Positions 7,380 through 11,317 of a stretch of 11,317 nt of DNA are shown piece after piece. The translations under genes and the position numbers were made by a program. Numbering within the stretch: the first letter of the stretch is position 1; every line of letters begins with the position of its first letter. This DNA comes from an uncultured Duganella sp. (GTDB lineage Bacteria; Pseudomonadota; Gammaproteobacteria; Burkholderiales; Burkholderiaceae). The notes beneath the pieces are model-generated. The model was not told the DNA's origin, made no database searches, and worked only from the letters and a program-made list of their open reading frames with translations. The stretch lies in assembly GCA_946482635.1 (NCBI GenBank), contig CAMLSG010000182.1, positions 1 through 11,317 on the forward strand, given 5' to 3'.

Positions 7380-8053
7380 TGACCAGCCGCCGCGTCGCAG
7401 CCGCCATCGTGGCCAGCGCCGCATTGATGCTGCTGGCCGGGCCGGCGGCGGCAAGGGAAGTCGACGCGGAGGCGGACCAGGTCGCGTTTTTCCGCGCCGT
7501 CCAGATTGACGACGACCGGACGGTGAAGGCGGTACTGGCGCGCGGGCTGGACCCCAACCTGCATGATCCGGAGCGCGGGGAAGCCGGCCTGATCATCGCG
7601 ATGCGCAACGACGCCATGCGGGTGGCGAAACTGCTGCTGGCCCAGCCCGGCCTGAAAGTGGACGAACAGTCCCCCAACGGGAATACCGCCCTGATGATGG
7701 CGGCTTTGCAAAAAAACAAGCCCGCGGTACTGGCACTGCTCGATAAGGGCGCGCAGGTCAACCGCCCAGGCTGGACAGCACTGCATTACGCCGCGGCAGC
7801 CGGGGACCTCGACATCATGAAGCTGCTGCTGGAACGCCATGCCTACATCGACGCCGCTTCGCCCACGGGCACCACACCCCTGATGCTGGCGGCCCGGGAG
7901 GGCCAGGAAGACGCCGTCAGGCTGCTGCTGGAAGAGGGGGCCGACGCTACCCTCAGTGACCGGGCCTGGCGTGAGAATGCCGCCGAATTCGCCGTCCGCG
8001 CCCAAAAACCGTGGATCGCCGAACAGATCCGGAAGCACCTCAGCCGCAAATAG
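7379..8053 (+). CDS. Exported ankyrin-repeat protein
   Basis: A 224-residue protein. Residues 1-25 are a signal peptide (MTSRRVAAAI, a hydrophobic run, then GPAAA before the likely cleavage at 25/26), so the mature part should be periplasmic. The rest is a stack of about five ankyrin repeats: a degenerate first at 35-64, then 67-98, 99-130 (NGNTALMMAALQKNKPAVLALLDKGAQV), 131-161 (GWTALHYAAAAGDLDIMKLLLERHAYID) and 162-194 (TGTTPLMLAAREGQEDAVRLLLEEGADA), capped by a short helix pair. Ankyrin stacks bind other proteins; no enzymatic part is present. It starts one base inside the TatD-type stop, so both are expressed together. Periplasmic ankyrin proteins of similar size are common beside core genes in Burkholderiales; the partner is unknown. 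Confidence 0.85.
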   Translation: MTSRRVAAAIVASAALMLLAGPAAAREVDAEADQVAFFRAVQIDDDRTVKAVLARGLDPNLHDPERGEAGLIIAMRNDAMRVAKLLLAQPGLKVDEQSPNGNTALMMAALQKNKPAVLALLDKGAQVNRPGWTALHYAAAAGDLDIMKLLLERHAYIDAASPTGTTPLMLAAREGQEDAVRLLLEEGADATLSDRAWRENAAEFAVRAQKPWIAEQIRKHLSRK

Positions 8054-8097
8054 GGCGGTATTTCCCTTTCATATCGTGCAAATGGCCAGGCGCGCCT

Positions 8098-8104
8098 GGG
8101 GTGA
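8098..8104 (+). promoter_or_regulatory. Ribosome binding site deciding the methyltransferase start
   Basis: GGGGTGA, whose last five bases match the anti-Shine-Dalgarno complement, ends eight bases before the ATG at 8113. This favours that ATG over an upstream start at 8011, which would overlap the ankyrin gene by 43 bases, and over the ATG at 8149. Confidence 0.5.
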
Positions 8105-8112
8105 CAATCGTG

Positions 8113-9060
8113 ATGTCGACAACCCACCACGCCCTGCGCGCCACTGCCATGCTGAACGAACGCGAAATCGAAAGCTGCTACCTCGGCCAGTTCATCCCGG
8201 TGCATTACCACCACAATATGCTGATGGATGCCAACCGCATGCACAACTTCAAGGCAGCCATCGATTACGTGGTCAAGCCCGGTATGAAGGTGCTGGAACT
8301 GGGCGGCGGCACCGGCGTGCTGTCGTTTTTCGCCGCGCAGAAGGCGAGCAAGGTGTACTGCGTCGAATTCAATCCCGATATGGTGCAGGAAGCCCGCAAA
8401 TTCCTGGCCATTAACAAGAACGGCGAGCGCGTTGAAGTGGTCCACGCCGATGCCTTCGAATACCTGCCGCCGGAACCGGTCGACGTGGTGATTTGCGAAA
8501 TGATCCACGTCGCCATGCTGCGCGAAAAGCAGGTCGAGGTGATCGAGCACTTCAAGCAGCGCTACCTGGAACGCTTTGGCGGCCCACTGCCCGTGTTCCT
8601 GCCGGAAGCCGTGCTGATGGCCGTCCAGCCGGTGCAGCAGGAATACGAGTTCGACGGTTTCATCGCGCCCATCGTGCAATTCCAGCAGCCTGGCCAGCTG
8701 CAGAACGGTACGCTGGAACTGGCCCAGCCCCAGGTCTATTCGCTGATCGATTTCACCCAGCCCAACGACATGCTGTACCGCTGGGAAGGCCAGTTCACAG
8801 CCGAGCGTGATGGCCAGCTCAACGCCCTGCGTTTCATTACCAAGAACATCCTGGCCGTGGTGCCCGAGCGCAACAGCACTATCGACTGGCTGAACCACTA
8901 CATGACTCTGCCGCTCGCCGAGCCCATCCAGATGCATGCCGGCGAAACGGTCCAGCTCAGTTTTGCCTACCGCGCCGGTGGCCAGATCCAGTCCTTGCAA
9001 GCGAGCATGAGGGCAGTGCCCTTGCGCGAATCGGCATCCTTGCCGGCTTTTGCAGCTTGA
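8113..9060 (+). CDS. SAM-dependent methyltransferase with PRMT-like (protein arginine methyltransferase) architecture
   Basis: A 315-residue cytosolic class I methyltransferase. Numbering from ATG 8113, motif I is VLELGGGTGV (60-69), the acidic strand end is VEFNPD (84-89) and the post-I region DAFEYLPPEPVDVVICE follows. Three features point to the arginine methyltransferase family. Before motif I, HHNMLMDANRMHNFKAAI (33-50) resembles the PRMT helix HEEMLKDEVRT. The segment CEMIHVAMLRE has two Glu nine residues apart, the spacing of the PRMT double-E loop that holds the substrate guanidinium. A beta-rich C-terminal half carries a Trp (STIDW) at the place of the Thr-His-Trp loop, followed by PLAEPIQMHAGETVQLSF. 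The substrate is unknown. It lies 59 bases after the ankyrin gene, probably in the same transcript. Confidence 0.75.
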   Translation: MSTTHHALRATAMLNEREIESCYLGQFIPVHYHHNMLMDANRMHNFKAAIDYVVKPGMKVLELGGGTGVLSFFAAQKASKVYCVEFNPDMVQEARKFLAINKNGERVEVVHADAFEYLPPEPVDVVICEMIHVAMLREKQVEVIEHFKQRYLERFGGPLPVFLPEAVLMAVQPVQQEYEFDGFIAPIVQFQQPGQLQNGTLELAQPQVYSLIDFTQPNDMLYRWEGQFTAERDGQLNALRFITKNILAVVPERNSTIDWLNHYMTLPLAEPIQMHAGETVQLSFAYRAGGQIQSLQASMRAVPLRESASLPAFAA

Positions 9061-9111
9061 CCCCGCTTTTGCGCGATCTGTCGGTCTAATCTGCAATTGG
9101 TCGCATGTCCG

Positions 9112-9140
9112 TTGTCCGGGCCGGACGTCCGCGATACAGT
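9112..9140 (+). promoter_or_regulatory. Candidate promoter of the 65-residue membrane protein, with a palindrome in the spacer
   Basis: TTGTCC (9112-9117) and TACAGT (9135-9140) are separated by 17 bp, a plausible but imperfect sigma-70 pair about 29 bases before the ATG at 9169. The spacer includes most of a perfect 13-base palindrome, GTCCGG-G-CCGGAC (9114-9126), which could be an operator. The call is from pattern only. Confidence 0.35.
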
Positions 9141-9156
9141 CACCTCAACTTCAATC

Positions 9157-9162
9157 GGAGGT
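9157..9162 (+). promoter_or_regulatory. Ribosome binding site of the 65-residue membrane protein
   Basis: GGAGGT with a six-base spacer before ATG 9169. It fixes the start there and argues against a longer reading from 9097, whose extra 24 residues are unlike a leader. Confidence 0.75.
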
Positions 9163-9168
9163 ACTGGG

Positions 9169-9366
9169 ATGTTCGGCTTCATCTTATGGCTGTTGTTGCT
9201 GTTCCTGTGCTGGCCACTGGCCTTGCTGGCCCTGGTCCTGTATCCGATCGTCTGGCTCGTGCTGCTGCCATTCCGCCTGTTGGGCATAGGTGTCGAAGCA
9301 GTCTTCGAACTGCTGCGCGCCATTGTCATGCTGCCGGCGCGCGTGCTGGGTGGCTCGCCGCGATAA
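9169..9366 (+). CDS. Small hydrophobic membrane protein
   Basis: A 65-residue protein almost entirely made of hydrophobic residues. A first membrane segment at about 2-20 (GFILWLLLLFLCWPLALLA) runs into a second at about 22-38 (LVLYPIVWLVLLPFRLL), followed by an amphipathic tail GVEAVFELLRAIVMLPARVLG. A strong ribosome binding site and a candidate promoter suggest it is a real, separately expressed gene. I recognise no family; short proteins of this pattern occur widely in Oxalobacteraceae as hypotheticals. It could be an inner-membrane accessory subunit or a stress-response small protein, which cannot be decided from the sequence. Confidence 0.7.
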   Translation: MFGFILWLLLLFLCWPLALLALVLYPIVWLVLLPFRLLGIGVEAVFELLRAIVMLPARVLGGSPR

Positions 9367-9403
9367 TCGGCGGCATGGTGTTGGCGTGCGCCTGCCGGCC
9401 GAT
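9366..9403 (+). terminator. Hairpin after the small membrane protein, possible terminator
   Basis: ATCGGCGGCA (9366-9375) pairs with TGCCGGCCGAT (9393-9403) with one bulged base, and the loop has its own GGCG-TG-CGCC stem (9383-9392). It begins at the last base of the stop codon. There is no T-run after it, so intrinsic termination is doubtful; it may instead protect the 3' end of the transcript. Confidence 0.35.
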
Positions 9404-9420
9404 GTAGCATGGCGGCGAGC

Positions 9421-9426
9421 AGGAGG
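9421..9426 (+). promoter_or_regulatory. Ribosome binding site of the truncated small gene
   Basis: AGGAGG with a four-base spacer before ATG 9431. It sets this start and shows that the short gene is genuine although its 3' end is lost. Confidence 0.7.
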
Positions 9427-9430
9427 CACC

Positions 9431-9598
9431 ATGAATACCTGGAACCGCGCCAACCTTCGCATCGACGTCCTGACTGCGGCATTGATTGACCACGGCCTTG
9501 CGATGCAAGGCATTGCCGGTCCTTCCGCCGCCTACCTCTACCTGGTGGAACGCCGCATCCCTCTCGTCATCTTGACCTCCTCCTCCCCCTCTCACTAA
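9431..9598 (+). CDS. Small protein of unknown function, 3' end replaced by the IS right end
   Basis: As it stands this frame encodes 55 residues, MNTWNRANLR and onward. The first 47 (to ATC at 9569-9571) look like native sequence, mostly helical, with charged N-terminus, an LTAALIDHGLAMQGIAGPSAAYLYLVE core and RRIPLVI. The last eight (LTSSSPSH) are read from the inverted repeat of the adjoining IS200/IS605 element, whose right tip I place at 9572. The gene is thus probably interrupted: the remainder should lie beyond the left end of the element outside this window. The product has no signal peptide and no family I recognise. Whether the chimeric product is stable or functional cannot be told. 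Confidence 0.6.
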   Translation: MNTWNRANLRIDVLTAALIDHGLAMQGIAGPSAAYLYLVERRIPLVILTSSSPSH

Positions 9599-9700
9599 CG
9601 ATCGCCGGCCATTTGGCCGGGAAGGGGGAGGATTCCTACGTCGCCTGAGCGCAAAAGCACCCAAGTCGATTTGGCGGGTTCCTGCTTCATCGGGCGGCCT
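9552..9700 (-). ncRNA. Predicted TnpB guide RNA (omega RNA / reRNA)
   Basis: In IS200/IS605 elements the RNA guide of TnpB is transcribed from the 3' end of tnpB through the right end of the element, its last 16-20 bases being host flank. Here the sequence after the tnpB stop (GAAGCAGGAACC, then GTAGGAATCC, a C-rich/G-rich stem and GGAGGTCAA) follows the conserved pattern of such scaffolds as I know them. The scaffold would end at 9572 and the guide would begin at 9571 and run down to about 9552. The 5' end is not determinable and 9700 is a guess inside tnpB. Transcription is inferred, not seen. Confidence 0.5.
9572..9635 (-). repeat. Right end (RE) of the IS200/IS605 element with nested hairpin
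   Basis: On the minus strand the order is GAAT (9637-9634), which is the form of the IS608 right guide sequence, then TCCTCCCCCT (9632-9623) pairing perfectly with AGGGGGAGGA (9590-9581), then TCAA (9575-9572), the IS608-type right cleavage sequence. Two more base pairs extend the stem past one bulge. The loop holds a second perfect stem CCGGCC-AAAT-GGCCGG (9620-9605), making the end longer than the simple hairpin usual in this family. TCAA at 9575-9572 sets the element's tip. Confidence 0.7.
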
Positions 9701-10862
9701 GGCTGCTCCGCTCTCCACAGGCTAACAAGCGGAGTCCCCGCTCTAAAATATTGATCGCGCCCACCATATCGGCGTGATTTTCATAAGCACATGCGACACA
9801 TTTAAATTTCGCTTGCGTTGGCCGGTTCTCTGGCGACACATGTCCGCAGCCGGGGCAAGTCTGGCTTGTATGATGCGGTGGCACAGCCTGCAGTATGCCG
9901 CCCCGCCAGGCCAGCTTGTATTCCAGCTGCCGCCTGAATTCCCCCCATCCCTGGTCCAGGATGCGGCGATTCAGGGCGCTTTTTTGCGCCACCATTCGTC
10001 CAGGCTGCTGCAATGTCCCTTTGGCCGAACGCACCATATTGCCAATCTGCAGGTCCTCGAGGCAGACGATCGCGTGGGTTTTGCTGATCGTCGTAGAGGC
10101 CTTGTGCAAGACGTCTTTACGCAGGTTGGCAATGCGGGCGTGGAGCTTCTGCACTCGGGCTTTCGCCTTTTTCCAGTTGTTGCTGAATTTTACTTTGCGG
10201 CTCATGCGGCGCTGGACCAGCGCTAGGCGTTGCAGATGCTTCCGGTAGCTGTTGGCTGCCTCGACGAATTTCCCGTCGCTCGTGGCAGCAAAATGAACAA
10301 TGCCGACGTCCACGCCGATGGCTGTTTTACCGGCAGGAAGACACTCTTCGACCTCACGCCGTGTCTGGATAGCGACAAACCATTTACCGGCTGCGCAGCA
10401 GACCGTGACATTGCGCACTTCCCCCAGGACTTGACGGCTGTTCCGGTAGCGCAGCCAGCCCAGCTTGGGCAGGAAGATGCGGCTATTGCCCTGATCGAGT
10501 TTGATCTGTTTCGGATCCGGGTAGCGGAATGCATCACCGCAACCTTTGCACTTGAAGCGGGGGAAGCCCGTGCGCTTGGCAAAGAAGTTTCGAAAGGCTG
10601 CTTCGAGATGTTTCAGCGCATGCTGCAACGGGTGACATGGCGCATCCCGCAGCCATGGCGTTTCCGGGGCATGACGCCATGCCGTCAAATTTCTCGCCAT
10701 GGCCACGTAACCGATATAGCCGTTGCCGGCCGCGTAATTCTCCTGTTGCAGTGCCAACGCCTTGTTGAAGACGTAGCGGCATGCGCCGGCGAAGCGGCGC
10801 AAGAGAGTTAGTTGACCACCGCTTGGCTTCAGCTCGAATTTGTAGGCTTGAAGACGCTCCAT
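9687..10862 (-). CDS. tnpB: TnpB RNA-guided endonuclease of an IS200/IS605 element
   Basis: A 391-residue RuvC-type nuclease, ancestor of Cas12, which uses an omega RNA to cut DNA next to a short motif matching the element's target site. The N-terminal part (1-175) is the nucleic-acid-binding wedge/recognition region. The RuvC catalytic acids are all present: D185 in IGVDVG, E269 in VCLED and D365 in NHADMVGAINIL. Four zinc-binding Cys lie at 336, 339, 355 and 358 (CPGC and CVAC). The last motif reads DMVGAINI where D-x-N-A-A-x-N-I is usual, a mild departure. Length is in the normal range. There is no Shine-Dalgarno element before the ATG. The 3' end runs into the element's right end, where the guide RNA is expected. 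Confidence 0.95.
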   Translation of the reverse strand: MERLQAYKFELKPSGGQLTLLRRFAGACRYVFNKALALQQENYAAGNGYIGYVAMARNLTAWRHAPETPWLRDAPCHPLQHALKHLEAAFRNFFAKRTGFPRFKCKGCGDAFRYPDPKQIKLDQGNSRIFLPKLGWLRYRNSRQVLGEVRNVTVCCAAGKWFVAIQTRREVEECLPAGKTAIGVDVGIVHFAATSDGKFVEAANSYRKHLQRLALVQRRMSRKVKFSNNWKKAKARVQKLHARIANLRKDVLHKASTTISKTHAIVCLEDLQIGNMVRSAKGTLQQPGRMVAQKSALNRRILDQGWGEFRRQLEYKLAWRGGILQAVPPHHTSQTCPGCGHVSPENRPTQAKFKCVACAYENHADMVGAINILERGLRLLACGERSSQAAR

Positions 10863-10883
10863 GGATTCAGTATATTTTGGTCT

Positions 10884-11299
10884 ATGGCCATTTCAAGCGA
10901 CCTCAGGTACGGTAGGCATTGCGTCTTCATGATGCATGTCCATTTGGTCTTCGTGACTAAATATCGCCGCGATGTCTTTACCAAGAACATCCTTGACGAC
11001 CTGCGGCCGATCTTCGCCAGCGTCTGCGCAGACTTCGAGTCCGAGCTGGTGGAATTTGACGGCGAGCACGATCATGTGCACCTGTTGGTGAACTACCCCC
11101 CAAAGTCGCCGTCTCGCATTTGGTCAACAGCCTGAAAGGCGTCTCGAGCAGGATGATCCGCAAAAAGAATTGTCCGAGTATCCGCCAGAAGCTATGGGGC
11201 GGCGCCTTGTGGTCACCATCCTATTTTGCTGGCAGTTGCGGCGGTGCCCCGATAGTGGTGATTCGCCAGTACATCGAACAGCAAAAGACGCCACACTAA
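10884..11299 (+). pseudogene. tnpA: TnpA, Y1 HUH transposase, interrupted by a -1 frameshift
   Basis: The single-strand transposase of the element. The first frame gives 74 normal residues from MAISSDLRYGRHCVF to VNYPPK, including the HUH pair H64-V-H66 in EHDHVHLLV, then turns to SPSRIWSTA and stops at 11133-11135. One base back, the frame from 11102 to the TAA at 11297-11299 continues perfectly: KVAVSHLVNSLKGVSSRM and onward, with GGALWSPSYFAGSCGGAP and the nucleophile Y130 in IRQYIEQQ, plus Q134 four residues later, the usual third metal ligand. Joined, the protein is 138 residues, normal for the family. The break is at CCCCCC (11096-11101). It may be a real inactivating deletion, a homopolymer sequencing error, or slippage at C-CCC-CCA. 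Confidence 0.85.
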
Positions 11300-11304
11300 G
11301 TGTG
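11292..11304. repeat. Short palindrome at the tnpA 3' end, candidate left-end hairpin
   Basis: CACAC-TAA-GTGTG is a perfect five-base-pair stem whose loop is the tnpA stop codon. In divergent IS605-type elements the left-end hairpin recognised by TnpA lies just past tnpA. The left cleavage site should follow within a few to some tens of bases, and the window ends 13 bases later, so it cannot be placed. Confidence 0.4.
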
Positions 11305-11317
11305 CAGGACGGCTTCG

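Larger units (their letters stand above)
9572..11317. mobile_element. IS200/IS605-family insertion sequence (IS605 group), divergent tnpA/tnpB
   Basis: The element has a Y1 HUH transposase (tnpA, plus strand) and a TnpB nuclease (minus strand) starting 21 bases apart and pointing outward. Such elements move as single strands by a peel-and-paste mechanism, insert 3' of a short target sequence and make no target duplication. The right end is defined at 9572. The left end lies after tnpA; the short palindrome at 11292-11304 may be its hairpin, so the tip is at or past the window edge. TnpA is frameshifted while TnpB keeps its catalytic residues, so this copy may depend on TnpA supplied from elsewhere. 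It has landed in a small host gene. Confidence 0.85.

Noticed and set aside
7843..9096. Open frame of 417 codons on the minus strand opposite the methyltransferase
   Set aside because: Typical shadow frame (His/Gln/Gly/Asp-rich); the plus-strand frame has clear SAM-binding motifs and a ribosome binding site.
9601..9632. Hairpin near 9605-9620 read as an intrinsic terminator of the small gene
   Set aside because: No T-run follows on either strand. Its position between the GAAT and TCAA signals of the element explains it better as part of the IS right end and guide RNA.
1..11317. CRISPR array, tRNA or rRNA genes
   Set aside because: No regularly spaced direct repeats and no cloverleaf or rRNA segments were seen by eye; the only spaced repeat is the 54-base in-frame duplication in the coiled-coil gene.

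Overview
The window looks like chromosomal DNA from a betaproteobacterium of the order Burkholderiales, most likely Oxalobacteraceae (Massilia, Duganella or Janthinobacterium type). The grounds are the high GC content, the proteobacterial order mltG-tmk-holB-pilZ-...-tatD, and the linkage of this block to a divergent ygfZ, a DUF4936-like gene and the first codons of an NRDE/TANGO2-type gene. The genus is inferred from gene content only; no ribosomal RNA is present.

Left part (1-1317, minus strand): a compact operon reads leftward. It holds ygfZ (folate-dependent Fe-S cluster maintenance), a 96-residue DUF4936-like protein, and the start of an NRDE-family protein cut off by the window edge. 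The 144 bp between ygfZ and mltG carry a divergent control region.

Central part (1462-9060, plus strand): a long, tightly packed run of genes follows. mltG (septal/lateral peptidoglycan processing), tmk (dTTP synthesis), holB (clamp-loader delta-prime) and pilZ (type IV pilus biogenesis) come first, with start/stop overlaps or near-contacts. Next are a GNAT acetyltransferase and an exported TPR protein, and then, on the opposite strand, a small tail-anchored coiled-coil protein. These three separate pilZ from its usual neighbour, the TatD-family nuclease gene. The TatD-type gene is followed by an exported ankyrin-repeat protein, overlapping it by one base, and by a methyltransferase whose sequence carries the diagnostic features of the protein arginine methyltransferase (PRMT) fold, which is unusual in bacteria.

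Right part (9061-11317): a 65-residue very hydrophobic membrane protein and the front part of a second small gene precede an IS200/IS605-family element. The element has divergent tnpB (minus strand, catalytically intact by inspection) and tnpA (plus strand, broken by a -1 frameshift at a run of six C). The right end of the element, downstream of tnpB, can be read to the base: a GAAT guide motif, a nested hairpin and a terminal TCAA. It lies inside the small gene, which it truncates. The same stretch is expected to encode the omega RNA (reRNA) that guides TnpB, with its guide copied from the interrupted gene. The left end of the element lies at or just beyond the right edge of the window.
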